Assembly (NCBI GenBank): GCA_022827625.1
Contig: JAJEIE010000025.1
Location: forward strand, 1 to 64,000
DNA: 64,000 bases
Direction: 5' to 3'
Origin: Candidatus Poribacteria bacterium
GTDB taxonomy: Bacteria; Poribacteria; WGA-4E; WGA-3G
Shown piece after piece: positions 1 to 8,859 of this stretch. Each line of letters begins with the position of its first letter. Position 1 is the first letter of the stretch. A model generated the notes under the pieces. It did not search any database. It worked only from the letters and a program-made list of their open reading frames with translations, and was not told where the DNA came from. The translations under genes were made by a program, and so were the position numbers.

Positions 1-243
1 TTGGACACTCAGCACCGGTGCGGTTAGAAACCGTGAAGAAACACCCAAGCAAAAACCCTACCAGGTTGGGGTGAAATGTCTGTTTATTTCTCTGGTTTAC
101 CATAGTTTGCGTGTCTTCCAATCCTATACACAAACTAACAGGAATCAACGCCAAATGCGCGTGTGGCATTTGACGTGTGCTACAAGTGTTCATATATTTT
201 TCGGCTTTACCATAAATGGCTCTGGCATCCGTCCTAAATTAAC
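1..243. other. Intergenic region, no gene seen
   Basis: No convincing reading frame with a ribosome binding site is visible. The first 100 bases contain short inverted words (gcaccggtgc, and ggtt near aacc) that suggest part of a dispersed intergenic repeat continuing off the left edge. I cannot assign a function. Confidence 0.4.
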
Positions 244-272
244 TTGAACCCTCCACTTTTTTCTGATATACT
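244..272 (+). promoter_or_regulatory. Predicted sigma70-type promoter of the sugar isomerase-like gene
   Basis: TTGAAC and TATACT are separated by exactly 17 bases, 42 bases before the start codon at 314. The match to a housekeeping promoter is good, but it was found by eye only. Confidence 0.6.
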
Positions 273-313
273 ATCAACCCACAAATCGTACATGCCACAC
301 AAAAGGAGCAACT

Positions 314-1102
314 ATGGCAACAGAAAACACGCTTTCTGCGAAGCAAATCGCAGCACAACTTTATACCGTCAGAGAATTCACTAAAACCGAGGCAGACATC
401 GCCGAAACGATGAAGAAAGTCCGGCAGCTCGGATACGAAACCGTGCAATGTTCCGCACTCGGTCCGGTTTCGCCCGAGGCACTGAAAAACATTGTTGATG
501 GTGAAGGTCTCAGCATCATTGCGACACATACCGATTACGGACGCATGCGCGATGAACCGCAATCCGTTATTGACGAACATCAATTATGGGGCTGCAAGCA
601 TGCCGCAATTGGCGGTCTGCCCGGCGAATACCGCACAGCCGAAGGCTATGCCCGATTCGCAAAAGAGGCGTCCGAAGTTGCAGCACACCTCGCCGAAGGT
701 GGTATCACCTTTTCGTACCACAACCATAGTTTCGAGTTGGAACGTTTCAACGGTCGCACTGGGTTAGAGATTCTGTATGCGGAAAGTGATCCGAATTACT
801 TTAAGAGCGAACTTGATACATACTGGATTCAACACGGCGGTGGCGACCCCGCAGCGTGGATCAGAGACTTAAAAGGGCGCGCCGACATCATCCATCTCAA
901 GGATATGGCGATGCAAGGCTCCACACAACGCTTTGCTGAAGTCGGCGAAGGCAACCTTAATTGGTCAGCCATCTTAGATGCGTGTCGCTATGCAGGCGTT
1001 GAATGGTATATTATCGAGCAGGATACCTGCTACGAGCGCGATCCATTTGAGAGTTTAGGCATCAGCCTCAATAACCTCAAAGAGATGGGGTTTGCTGAAT
1101 AG
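314..1102 (+). CDS. Sugar phosphate isomerase/epimerase-like TIM-barrel protein
   Basis: The 262-residue product has the pattern of the AP-endonuclease-2/xylose-isomerase-like TIM-barrel superfamily. An N-terminal strand (AAQLYTVRE, about 13-21) is followed by the metal-site motif SYHNHSFE (134-141), a Glu/Asp pair near 166-168 and IHLKDM (193-198). These residues normally bind a divalent metal that supports keto-sugar epimerisation or isomerisation, so a cytoplasmic sugar enzyme is likely; the substrate cannot be read from sequence. There is no signal peptide. The ATG at 314 has a good AAAGGAG site just upstream and a promoter-like sequence before it. It appears to be transcribed alone, followed by a fold-back repeat and then a tRNA gene. 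Confidence 0.85.
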   Translation: MATENTLSAKQIAAQLYTVREFTKTEADIAETMKKVRQLGYETVQCSALGPVSPEALKNIVDGEGLSIIATHTDYGRMRDEPQSVIDEHQLWGCKHAAIGGLPGEYRTAEGYARFAKEASEVAAHLAEGGITFSYHNHSFELERFNGRTGLEILYAESDPNYFKSELDTYWIQHGGGDPAAWIRDLKGRADIIHLKDMAMQGSTQRFAEVGEGNLNWSAILDACRYAGVEWYIIEQDTCYERDPFESLGISLNNLKEMGFAE

Positions 1103-1105
1103 GCA

Positions 1106-1177
1106 TCGGTTGTCAGTTGTCGGTTATCGGTTTTGTTACCAATCAAAATCTTAACTGACGACTGACTACGGACAACC
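1106..1177. repeat. Heptamer fold-back repeat (copy 1)
   Basis: The left arm is made of tandem 7-base words such as CGGTTGT, CAGTTGT and CGGTTAT. The right arm holds their complements (TTAACTGACGACTGACT and similar). The two arms can fold back on each other around a unique centre. Similar elements occur in at least a dozen intergenic gaps of this window. Confidence 0.65.
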
Positions 1178-1217
1178 CTTTCTCAAATTATCGCTCCTCA
1201 ACAATAGACTTTTTTAT

Positions 1218-1246
1218 TTGACATTCCCGCTGCGTTATGATACAAT
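1218..1246 (+). promoter_or_regulatory. Predicted sigma70-type promoter of tRNA-Pro and hom
   Basis: A perfect TTGACA, a 17-base spacer and TACAAT lie 30 bases upstream of the tRNA-Pro gene. No other promoter is obvious between the tRNA and hom, so both may be on one transcript. Confidence 0.75.
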
Positions 1247-1275
1247 TAAATGCGGACGGGCTCTATTTCTGTTAA

Positions 1276-1349
1276 CGGGGCGTGGCGCAGCCCGGAAGCG
1301 CGCTTGAATGGGGTTCAAGAGGTCGCTGGTTCGAATCCAGTCGCCCCGA
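1276..1349 (+). tRNA. tRNA-Pro (anticodon GGG)
   Basis: A 74-nt cloverleaf can be drawn. The acceptor stem CGGGGCG pairs perfectly with CGCCCCG, followed by discriminator A. The anticodon stem is CTTGA/TCAAG and the loop ATGGGGT gives anticodon GGG for CCC codons. The T loop is TTCGAAT. CCA is not encoded. A second proline tRNA (UGG) lies at 49338-49412. Confidence 0.95.
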
Positions 1350-1440
1350 TCTTTAGTAAGACCGGTTTGCAAGTCGGGCAGGGGTGATTCCTTGCCCGTA
1401 AATCGCGCAGTAAACGTACGTAAAAGAGGGAGTTGCAGTA

Positions 1441-2763
1441 GTGGATAAGTCGTGCATCAATGTCGGCATTTTAGGGTGGGGAACCGTCGGAACCGGCGTT
1501 TCCAAGATTTTGCTGAATCAGCATGCCCTTATTGCCAAGAATAGCGGTACGGAATTACGCCTGAAAAAGATAGTGAAACGGACGCTGCCTGCTACGCGCG
1601 AGGGCGTTGAACTTCCTGTAGATTGCCTGACAACCGACCCAGCGGAAGTTGTTGACGATCCAGAGATTGACATTGTTGTCGAACTTATCGGCGGCGTTAC
1701 AGAAGCACACAGTCTCATTCGGCGTGCCCTCCAAAATGGCAAACATGTTGTTACCGCAAATAAAGCACTCTTAGCGGAACACGGTGGTGAATTGTTCCAA
1801 CTTGCCTCCGAACATCAGGTGAGCCTCAATTTCGAGGCAAGTGCAGCGGGGGGTATCCCCATTATCAAAACGCTGCAGGAAAGTTTCGCAGGCAACCAGA
1901 TTCATTCTCTGTACGGCATTGTGAACGGCACGTGTAACTACATTTTAACCGAAATGCACGAGCGTCCCGTCGATTTTTCGGAGGTGCTGACAGTTGCGCA
2001 AGACTTGGGCTACGCCGAAGCCGACCCAACGCTTGACGTTGAAGGTATTGATGCCGCCCAGAAACTCATCCTCCTCATCGCGCTTGCCTATCGGAGCAGC
2101 ATTTCACTGTCCCAACTCCACGTTGAGGGTATCACAAATATCACCCAGAAAGAGATTCAATACGCGCGTGAATTGGGTTACGTTATCAAACTGCTTGCGA
2201 TTGCGAAGTTGACGGATGGAAATCGTGTCGAGGCACGCGTGCATCCGACACTTGTCCCGGAGCGGAGTTTGCTGGCGAACGTCGGCGGTGCATTCAACGC
2301 AGTTTGCGTTATCGGAGACGCAGTCGGTCCAACGCTGTTTTATGGGCAAGGTGCGGGTGAAATGCCAACGGCGAGTGCCGTCGTTGCTGACATCATCGAC
2401 GCAGCAAAATCGGCACAACAAGGTGTGAGTACACCGATTTCACAAGCATGGCTTGCCGGTGCACAAGCGGAAGTTGATATTTGCTCCATTGACGATATAG
2501 AAACACGTTATTATATCCGGTTTGTCGTTGCCGATCGCCCTGGGGTGCTCGCGAAAATCGGCACGATCCTCGGAAACTGGCACATTAGCATCGCCTCCGT
2601 CATTCAGAAGGACCCGCACGGCATGGAGACGGTGTCCCTTGTTATGCTAACGCACACGGCGCGGGAAAAGAATATGAAAGCAGCGCTGGCAGAAATTTAT
2701 ACGCTCGAAGAAGTGAAAGAGGACGCGCAACTTATCAGGATTGAAGAAGAAGTCGATTTTTGA
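1441..2763 (+). CDS. hom: Homoserine dehydrogenase
   Basis: This 440-residue NAD(P)-dependent enzyme reduces aspartate semialdehyde to homoserine in threonine and methionine synthesis. The N-terminal Rossmann motif GILGWGTVGTG is at residues 9-19 and the central catalytic region contains TANKALLAEHG (about 105). A C-terminal ACT domain starts near residue 358 (YYIRFVVADRPGVLAKIG), the place where threonine feedback inhibition acts in this family. The length is typical of monofunctional Hom with ACT. The GTG start follows an AGAGGGAG site by nine bases. The partner enzyme asd (aspartate-semialdehyde dehydrogenase) is partly present at the opposite edge of the window. Confidence 0.95.
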   Translation: MDKSCINVGILGWGTVGTGVSKILLNQHALIAKNSGTELRLKKIVKRTLPATREGVELPVDCLTTDPAEVVDDPEIDIVVELIGGVTEAHSLIRRALQNGKHVVTANKALLAEHGGELFQLASEHQVSLNFEASAAGGIPIIKTLQESFAGNQIHSLYGIVNGTCNYILTEMHERPVDFSEVLTVAQDLGYAEADPTLDVEGIDAAQKLILLIALAYRSSISLSQLHVEGITNITQKEIQYARELGYVIKLLAIAKLTDGNRVEARVHPTLVPERSLLANVGGAFNAVCVIGDAVGPTLFYGQGAGEMPTASAVVADIIDAAKSAQQGVSTPISQAWLAGAQAEVDICSIDDIETRYYIRFVVADRPGVLAKIGTILGNWHISIASVIQKDPHGMETVSLVMLTHTAREKNMKAALAEIYTLEEVKEDAQLIRIEEEVDF

Positions 2764-2777
2764 GGGGACAAGTGAAT

Positions 2778-3362
2778 ATGAAGGAAGTCATAAGAGATAC
2801 GTTAGTATTCGACGTGAAAGACCTTCGACACGAGGACTTCAAGAAATACGAAGCGCTTGTGCCACCCGAGACCCTCGGTCTGATTTATGAGGAAGCAGAA
2901 TTTGTGGGTCCGTTAGCATGTACAGTGCTTTTGCTTCGCCAAGGCGGGAACAATATTTGCGTGACGGCTGACATCGCCTCAGCACTCTCGGTGGAGTGCC
3001 GGCGTTGTGTTAAACCTTTTGAGATTGATGTAGATACTACGCTTAACCTATTTTTCTCTTTCAATGATGAATCCTCGGATCAAGATGAAGCGGACACGCA
3101 ATCTTACGACGGGGAGACCTTAGACATTTCTGAAGATGCGCGACAGGCACTGCTCCTTGAAATACCGATGTGGCCCCTCTGTTCTGAAACATGTGAAGGT
3201 CTCTGTCCACAGTGCGGCACGGAACTGAATGCGGGTGTCTGTTCCTGTGAGATTGAAAATGATGCACCGGTGACGGATTCTAACCCCCTGAGGGCGCAGC
3301 TCGAAAGCGTATTTTCTGAAACCAGTCGGCGCAAAGGTACCGGCAGACAGATGAAATCATAA
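2778..3362 (+). CDS. DUF177 (YceD-family) protein
   Basis: The 194-residue protein is of the DUF177/YceD family, which is very often encoded just before rpmF, as here. In plants and bacteria the family is linked to 23S rRNA accumulation or maturation, but its exact action is not settled. Visible features are VECRRCVKPFEIDV (about 78-91) and a C-terminal Cys-rich part (CSETCEGLCPQCGTEL, then CSC) that may bind zinc. I chose the ATG at 2778 because GGGGA sits nine bases upstream. An in-frame TTG at 2760, overlapping the end of hom, is possible but has no ribosome site. Confidence 0.85.
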   Translation: MKEVIRDTLVFDVKDLRHEDFKKYEALVPPETLGLIYEEAEFVGPLACTVLLLRQGGNNICVTADIASALSVECRRCVKPFEIDVDTTLNLFFSFNDESSDQDEADTQSYDGETLDISEDARQALLLEIPMWPLCSETCEGLCPQCGTELNAGVCSCEIENDAPVTDSNPLRAQLESVFSETSRRKGTGRQMKS

Positions 3363-3428
3363 CGAACAGAAATAGCAGAAACGACTGAAATCGTGACCTT
3401 TAAGACCTAAGACAAAGGAGGCAATTCC

Positions 3429-3614
3429 ATGGCGCATCCAAAACGGAGAACGTCAAAATCGAAAAAAAGAATGCGGAGAAGCCACAACGCACTCCATGAC
3501 AAAGCGACGAGTGTTTGTTCATACTGTGGGGAAACGATGATATCCCACCGGGTTTGCACCGAATGCGGGTACTACAATGGACGGCCTGTACTCAAATCTG
3601 CCGATGAGGCATAG
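3429..3614 (+). CDS. rpmF: 50S ribosomal protein L32
   Basis: The 61-residue, strongly basic protein begins MAHPKRRTSKSKKRMRRSH, typical of L32. It carries two CxxC pairs (CSYCGE near 30-33 and CTECGYY near 43-46), so it is the zinc-binding form rather than the cysteine-free version made under zinc limitation. A strong AAGGAGGC site precedes the ATG. The order DUF177-rpmF-fab is a classic bacterial arrangement that links ribosome production with fatty-acid synthesis. The plsX gene that usually follows rpmF is missing here. Confidence 0.96.
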   Translation: MAHPKRRTSKSKKRMRRSHNALHDKATSVCSYCGETMISHRVCTECGYYNGRPVLKSADEA

Positions 3615-3649
3615 ATGGCGTATGCGGGTAGCCGTAAAAGAGAGGCATA

Positions 3650-4645
3650 ATGACGCAACTTCGACATGCAACAATTACGGGGACAGGCTCTTACCTCCCT
3701 GAGCGGGTTATCACTAATTTCGACCTTGAGAAAATGGTCGATACCAGCGATGAATGGATCCGTCAACGTACAGGTATTAGAGAACGGCGTATGGCTGAAG
3801 ACACGGATGCGACTTCTGACCTTTGCATCCATGCTGCCCGTTGGGCTATTAAGAATGCCAACATCAATCCGCTTGACATTCAGATGGTTCTCGTCGCTAC
3901 GGTTACGCCGGATACATTTTTTCCCTCAACAGCGTGTTACGTTCAGAAAGGCATCGGGGCAAAAAACGCCGCTGCAATGGATATTTCCGCTGCCTGCGCC
4001 GGGTTCCTTTATGGACTGGATCTCGCAGATGGGATGATTCGATCTGGACGCTACGACACGATCCTTGTTGTTGGGGGCGAGATTTTTAACAAAATCGTTG
4101 ACTGGAACGATAGGGGGACATGTGTGCTCTTTGGAGACGGCGCAGGTGCTGCTGTTGTTCAAGCCACGGATGAACCCAAAGGCATCCTCGCATCCTATAT
4201 CGGCTCTGATGGCGATTACGCTGACATTGACCTCCTCGGGATCCCTGCTGGCGGCTCCCGAATGCCTGTCACACAGGAAGCGATCGACCAAAAATTAGAC
4301 AAGATTCAGATGAATGGGCGAGAAGTCTTCAAGTTAGGGGTCCGACTCATGCCGGAAGCCGCCCAACGTGTACTACGCGAGGCAGACGTCAGTATTGAAG
4401 ATATTGATCTGCTAATACCGCATCAAGCGAACTTGCGCATCATTGAGGCAGTCGGCGATAGGCTCGGGGTGCCGCGAGAAAAGGTCTATATCAATGTTGA
4501 CAAATACGGTAATACCTCTGCAGCGACAGTCATCATCGCTTTAGATGAGGCGATTCGGGAAGGTAGAGCGAAACCGGGCGATCTGCTGCTGCTTGTGACC
4601 TTCGGGGCAGGCTTAACATGGGGAAGCACACTCCTACAATTATAG
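3650..4645 (+). CDS. fabH: Beta-ketoacyl-ACP synthase III
   Basis: The 331-residue condensing enzyme starts fatty-acid synthesis by joining acetyl-CoA and malonyl-ACP. The catalytic triad is visible: Cys116 in DISAACAGF, His in LLIPHQANLRI (about 258) and Asn in YGNTSAA (about 289). The N-terminus GTGSYLPERVITN and TSDEWIRQRTGIRER (33-47) are typical. The length matches the family. The ATG follows a GAGAGG site. It lies 35 bases after rpmF and 42 before fabD, so it is most likely part of one transcript with the following fab genes. Confidence 0.97.
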   Translation: MTQLRHATITGTGSYLPERVITNFDLEKMVDTSDEWIRQRTGIRERRMAEDTDATSDLCIHAARWAIKNANINPLDIQMVLVATVTPDTFFPSTACYVQKGIGAKNAAAMDISAACAGFLYGLDLADGMIRSGRYDTILVVGGEIFNKIVDWNDRGTCVLFGDGAGAAVVQATDEPKGILASYIGSDGDYADIDLLGIPAGGSRMPVTQEAIDQKLDKIQMNGREVFKLGVRLMPEAAQRVLREADVSIEDIDLLIPHQANLRIIEAVGDRLGVPREKVYINVDKYGNTSAATVIIALDEAIREGRAKPGDLLLLVTFGAGLTWGSTLLQL

Positions 4646-4687
4646 CCATCAGCAGTCGGCAATCCGCAAAAAGACTTTTTCTAATCA

Positions 4688-5632
4688 ATGACACAACTGG
4701 CGTTTATTTTTCCAGGACAAGGTTCACAGCAAGTCGGTATGGGGGCAGAATTAGCACAAAACTACGCTGTCGCCGCTGCTGTTTTTGAAGAAGCCGATGT
4801 GACGCTTGGACGTGGCTTGCGGAAACTCTGTTTTGAAGGACCAGCAGCAGATTTAAAGCAGACTGAAAATACGCAACTGGCAATTTTGACCTGTAGTGTC
4901 GCAGCCTTGCGAGTCCTTGGGAAACACGGTATTTTTCCAAACGCTGTCGCTGGACACAGTTTGGGTGAGTATTCCGCACTTGTAGCGGCAGGCGTACTTG
5001 ACTTCTCAGACGCATTGCGTTTGGTGCATGCCCGGGCAAGTTTCATGGCGGAAGCAGGTGAAACGCAGCAAGGCACAATGGCAGCCATTCTTGGAATGGA
5101 GACCGAACGGCTTCAAAAGCTCTGTGAGACAACGAAGGGGACTGTAGACATCGCTAACTACAACTGTCCCGGACAACTCGTCATCTCCGGACAGGTCGAG
5201 GCGGTTAACCACGTCGTCTCTCTTGCGAAAGCTGAAATCGGTGAGCGGCGGTGTCGTCCATTGCCGGTCAGCGGCGCGTTTCATTCGGCATTGATGGCAC
5301 CAGCACAACGGAGATTCAAATCCGTACTCGATTCAGTGGTGCTACATCCACCTCAAATCGCCATCGCGATGAACGTAACAGGTGAGTTCGCCGCAAATGC
5401 AAATGATATTAAAAACCTCTTATTTCAACAGATAACGCAACCTGTCCAGTGGGAAAAAACGTTGCACACTATCACGAATACAGGCATCACACATTTTGTC
5501 GAGGTAGGACCCGGAAAGGTTTTGTCGGGTTTAGTAAAGCGCACGCTTCCCGAAAGCAGTGCTATGAATGTTGAGGACCTTAAGACGTTGGCTCTCGTGA
5601 CAGATGACTATGGAAGTGGTAAACAAGAATAA
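4688..5632 (+). CDS. fabD: Malonyl-CoA:ACP transacylase
   Basis: The 314-residue enzyme transfers malonyl from CoA to acyl carrier protein, supplying the elongation unit. FPGQGSQ occurs at 8-14, the nucleophile Ser91 is in GHSLGEYSALVAAG, and the catalytic His lies in GAFHSALM (about 197). The stop overlaps the start of fabG by one base (TAATG), which indicates translational coupling. The ribosome site before the ATG is weak. Confidence 0.96.
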   Translation: MTQLAFIFPGQGSQQVGMGAELAQNYAVAAAVFEEADVTLGRGLRKLCFEGPAADLKQTENTQLAILTCSVAALRVLGKHGIFPNAVAGHSLGEYSALVAAGVLDFSDALRLVHARASFMAEAGETQQGTMAAILGMETERLQKLCETTKGTVDIANYNCPGQLVISGQVEAVNHVVSLAKAEIGERRCRPLPVSGAFHSALMAPAQRRFKSVLDSVVLHPPQIAIAMNVTGEFAANANDIKNLLFQQITQPVQWEKTLHTITNTGITHFVEVGPGKVLSGLVKRTLPESSAMNVEDLKTLALVTDDYGSGKQE

Positions 5633-6408
5633 TGGATGTAACAACGGAACGGAGTGCTTTTAGGGAAGACTTATTGCGTGGCAAAACAGCGATCGTAACG
5701 GGTGCGTCTCGTGGGATCGGTGCTGCGATTGCACATAGACTGTGTGAAGCCGGTGCCAACGTCGTTATCTGCTCACGTTCTGCCGACGCTGTTGGAGAGG
5801 TTGCGAATACACTCGCAGCTAAAGGGTATACTATCCACGCGATAGCTGCTGATATTTCCCAAAAGGCGGATGTTGAATCACTGATTGAAGAAACGACTGC
5901 GCAATTTTCGCAAATCGATATCCTTGTAAACAACGCCGGGATTACGCGTGATATGCTCCTCATGCGCCTCAAAGATGAGGACTGGCACGCCGTGCTACAG
6001 ACGAATCTGACCGGCACAATGTATTGTACCCGCGCCGTCCTCCGCCCCATGATACGTCAGAAAAGTGGACGCATCATTAACATTTCATCAGTCGTCGGAT
6101 TAGCGGGGAACGCCGGACAAGTGAACTACGCCGCTGCGAAGGCAGGCATTATCGGTTTAACGAAGGCTACCGCTAAAGAAGTCGGTGCCCGCGGCATTAC
6201 CGTGAACGCGGTTGCCCCTGGCTTTATCACAACCGACATGACAGCCCAAATATCGGAACAGCATCAAAAACAACTGCTTGAAATGATTCCATTACGAGAA
6301 TTTGGGCATCCAGAAGATGTAGCAGATGCTGTCTGTTTTCTGGCATCGGACGCTGCACGCTATATCACCGGTCAAACACTTCAGGTTGATGGGGGTATGG
6401 TGATGTAA
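5632..6408 (+). CDS. fabG: 3-oxoacyl-ACP reductase
   Basis: This short-chain dehydrogenase (258 residues) carries out the NADPH-dependent reduction of beta-ketoacyl-ACP. The cofactor loop TGASRGIG is at 23-30, NNAG at 100-103, and the catalytic Ser152/Ser153, Tyr166 and Lys170 fall in ISSVVG and YAAAK. It ends ITGQTLQVDGGMVM, typical of FabG. The N-terminus has about 13 extra residues before the first strand. The start overlaps the fabD stop by one base. Confidence 0.96.
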   Translation: MDVTTERSAFREDLLRGKTAIVTGASRGIGAAIAHRLCEAGANVVICSRSADAVGEVANTLAAKGYTIHAIAADISQKADVESLIEETTAQFSQIDILVNNAGITRDMLLMRLKDEDWHAVLQTNLTGTMYCTRAVLRPMIRQKSGRIINISSVVGLAGNAGQVNYAAAKAGIIGLTKATAKEVGARGITVNAVAPGFITTDMTAQISEQHQKQLLEMIPLREFGHPEDVADAVCFLASDAARYITGQTLQVDGGMVM

Positions 6409-6415
6409 TCTATCG

Positions 6416-6495
6416 GCTCTCGGTGCTCGGTGCTCGGTGCTCGGAAACTCAGAAGTTTTCTGGCTGACAGCCGACGGCTGGTTACCGATAGCCAT
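6416..6495. repeat. Variant fold-back repeat between fabG and acpP
   Basis: Short tandem words (CGGTGCT repeated as ctcggtgctcggtgctcgg) are followed by a right arm that includes gccgacggctggttaccgat. The structure is like the other heptamer fold-backs, but the unit sequence differs. It separates acpP from the fabD-fabG pair. Confidence 0.5.
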
Positions 6496-6524
6496 AATTT
6501 TATTAGGAGATTAAAGAAACACTT

Positions 6525-6758
6525 ATGGCAACGAATCAAGATCGTCTTATTGAAATTATAGCGAAACAACTCGGTGTTGACGAGGGTAACGTGACCCCAG
6601 ATGCCTCTTTCATGGAAGACCTTGGGGCTGATTCACTCGATACCGTTGAACTGGTTATGGCACTTGAAGAGGAATTCGATCTCGAAATCCCAGACAGTGA
6701 TGCTGAGAAAATTCAGACTGTTCAAGATGCCTTGAATTACTTAGACGAGCATGTATAA
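6525..6758 (+). CDS. acpP: Acyl carrier protein
   Basis: The 77-residue acidic protein carries the growing acyl chain on phosphopantetheine attached to Ser37 in [10 protein letters not shown]. It has the usual four-helix ACP pattern with [13 protein letters not shown] after the modified serine. The start is supported by AGGAG (6505-6509), 15 bases upstream, which is a somewhat long spacing. It lies between fabG and fabF as in many bacteria, although repeats occupy both intergenic gaps. Confidence 0.97.
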   Translation: MATNQDRLIEIIAKQLGVDEGNVTPDASFMEDLGADSLDTVELVMALEEEFDLEIPDSDAEKIQTVQDALNYLDEHV

Positions 6759-6766
6759 GTTAAGTT

Positions 6767-6900
6767 GGCTGTCGGTTGTCGGTTTTCAGTTAAAAGACTT
6801 TGACGTGAAAATTCAGCCTACCCTGGCGTCATCCAAAGTTGGGTAGACTGTTACAAAGAAATCTCTGACCGATAACTGACAACCGAAAACCGACAACTAC
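6767..6900. repeat. Heptamer fold-back repeat (copy 2)
   Basis: The left arm is GGCTGTCGGTTGTCGGTTTTCAG-like words, the right arm GACCGATAACTGACAACCGAAAACCGACAACT in complement words. An inner inverted pair (cagcctaccctgg and ccaaagttgggtag) lies between them. It ends a few bases before the fabF ribosome site. Confidence 0.65.
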
Positions 6901-6918
6901 TAAAAAAGGATCGGTCTC

Positions 6919-8157
6919 GTGGAGCGTGTAGTTATTACAGGAATCGGCGTTGTCAATGCGATTGGCAACACGAAAGCAGAATATTGGGATGCGCTTGCCA
7001 TCGGTAAAAACGGAATCGGACCTTTAACCTATTTCGATGCCTCTGAGCATCGCACCCAAATCGCTGGCGAGGTAAAAAACTTCCAAGCCGAACAGTATCT
7101 GGATCGTCGCGCCGCGACGCGGCTACCCCTTTTCATCCAGTACGCCCTTGCTGCTGCAATCATGGCACACGAAGACTCAGGTTTGGAACTCGACAAGGTT
7201 GACCCGTATCGTGCCGGTGTCCAAATCGGCTCAGGGATCGGCGGTATCGGTGTCCTTGAGGACAACGCGAAAACGCTTGCTGAAAAAGGGGTTAAACGCG
7301 TCAGCCCATTCCTTGTCCCCTACATGATTATCAACATGGCGGCGGGACAGGTTTCAATCCATTTTAGCCTCAAGGGTCCTAACGCTACATCTGTCACCGC
7401 CTGCGCCAGTGCCAACCACTCTATTGGCGATTCCTTTCGTATTATTCAACGCGGTGAGGCGGATGTGATGTTTACGGGTGGCACAGAATCGGCGATTACA
7501 CCGTTGGCGTTTGCGGGTTTCTGCTCAATGCGTGCAATGTCGGCACGGAATCATGAACCTGAACGCGCCTCGCGCCCGTTCACTAAAGACAGGGACGGTT
7601 TCGTGATGGGGGATGGCGGGGGTATACTCATCCTCGAATCGTTATCCCACGCAAAAAAACGGGGCGCGCACATCTACGCAGAGATCCTTGGCTATGGAAT
7701 GACTTCAGACGCACACGATATGGTCAGCCCACCAGAAAACGGTGAGGGTGCCACAAAAGCGATGGAGTTCGCGCTTCAAGATGCCGAATTGGCGGTAGAT
7801 GCCGTTGATTATATCAATGCCCACGGTACCTCCACACCGATCGGTGATGTCGCTGAAACGAACGCTATTAAAACGCTTTTCGGTGAACACGCTTACAAAA
7901 TTCCCGTCAGTTCCACCAAATCCATGATTGGTCACCTGCTCGGTGCTGCTGGTGCTGTAGAGCTCATCGCCTGCTTAGGCGCAATGGAAAAGAGGTTTTT
8001 ACCACCAACCATCAACTACGACTTGCCAGACGAAGCCTGCGATTTGGACTATGTTCCGAACGAAAGTCGGGACGCGAAGATTGAGGTCGCTCTCTCCAAC
8101 GCCTTCGGATTCGGTGGACACAATACCTCTATTGCGATCGGCAAATTTTCAGGTTAG
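6919..8157 (+). CDS. fabF: Beta-ketoacyl-ACP synthase II
   Basis: The 412-residue elongating condensing enzyme has the Cys-His-His triad typical of KAS II: Cys162 in [12 protein letters not shown], His in [12 protein letters not shown] (about 303) and His in [11 protein letters not shown] (about 340). The GTG start is preceded by AAAAAGGA with suitable spacing. Length and motifs match FabF throughout. It is followed 35 bases later by folK rather than by rnc, which is common in other bacteria. Confidence 0.96.
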   Translation: MERVVITGIGVVNAIGNTKAEYWDALAIGKNGIGPLTYFDASEHRTQIAGEVKNFQAEQYLDRRAATRLPLFIQYALAAAIMAHEDSGLELDKVDPYRAGVQIGSGIGGIGVLEDNAKTLAEKGVKRVSPFLVPYMIINMAAGQVSIHFSLKGPNATSVTACASANHSIGDSFRIIQRGEADVMFTGGTESAITPLAFAGFCSMRAMSARNHEPERASRPFTKDRDGFVMGDGGGILILESLSHAKKRGAHIYAEILGYGMTSDAHDMVSPPENGEGATKAMEFALQDAELAVDAVDYINAHGTSTPIGDVAETNAIKTLFGEHAYKIPVSSTKSMIGHLLGAAGAVELIACLGAMEKRFLPPTINYDLPDEACDLDYVPNESRDAKIEVALSNAFGFGGHNTSIAIGKFSG

Positions 8158-8192
8158 CATCCTCGTCCATCCGAGCGTGCTTCGGAGATTCT

Positions 8193-8693
8193 ATGGACGC
8201 AGCCTACATCGGCTTCGGAAGCAACATCGGCGACCGGCTAAAACACATCCAGAGCGCCATCCACGCCTTATCAAAAACGGAGGGAATCGCTGTAAAAGAG
8301 ATTTCCTCCGTTTACAAAACCGACCCCGTAGGATATGAAGCACAAAGTGAATTCCTGAACGGCGTTGTTGCGATTCAAACCAGCCTTCCTCCCTTATCTT
8401 TACTACACACCTTAAAAGACATTGAAACCGCTGTTGGCAGACAGCACCGCATCCGTTGGGGTCCGAGAGAAATCGACTTGGACTTATTAATCTATGGAGA
8501 TTTGTGCGTCCAAACAGAGAAACTCGTCATTCCGCATCCAGAGATGCATCTTCGCGGTTTTGTGTTAGTTCCGTTAGCAGAAATCGCACCTAATCTTGTG
8601 CATCCAGTTTGTCAGGAGAGCATTCAAACCTTGCTTGAGCGTCTTGAAGACGATAAATCTGCATTTAAAACAACACTCACCCTGTGTTCGTGA
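8193..8693 (+). CDS. folK: 2-amino-4-hydroxy-6-hydroxymethyldihydropteridine pyrophosphokinase
   Basis: The 166-residue enzyme transfers pyrophosphate from ATP to hydroxymethyl-dihydropterin in folate synthesis. The N-terminal GFGSNIGDR (7-15) and the signature [15 protein letters not shown] (about 89-103), with the two metal-binding Asp residues, are intact. A CGGAG site precedes the ATG. There is no folB or folP next to it, so it stands alone at the end of the fab unit. Confidence 0.95.
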   Translation: MDAAYIGFGSNIGDRLKHIQSAIHALSKTEGIAVKEISSVYKTDPVGYEAQSEFLNGVVAIQTSLPPLSLLHTLKDIETAVGRQHRIRWGPREIDLDLLIYGDLCVQTEKLVIPHPEMHLRGFVLVPLAEIAPNLVHPVCQESIQTLLERLEDDKSAFKTTLTLCS

Positions 8694-8742
8694 TCTACCA
8701 TCAGTTTGTTCGATGTTGTTGTAAAGTCATCATCTGAAAAAC

Positions 8743-8771
8743 TTGCAATTTGGCATCAAGTATGATATAAT
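8743..8771 (+). promoter_or_regulatory. Predicted sigma70-type promoter of sucC
   Basis: TTGCAA, a 17-base spacer and a perfect TATAAT lie about 90 bases upstream of sucC, in the gap after folK. This suggests that the sucC unit starts its own transcript. Confidence 0.75.
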
Positions 8772-8859
8772 TCCTAAATATCTTTAATTCGGAACATACT
8801 AACCAAATATATCAGCAATTATAAACGCCAAAGGAATTTTATCGAAGCCAACAGAAAAG

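Noticed and set aside
1350-1440. Threonine or methionine leader attenuator before hom
   Set aside because: The imperfect hairpin has no T-run, and no leader peptide rich in Thr or Met was found.
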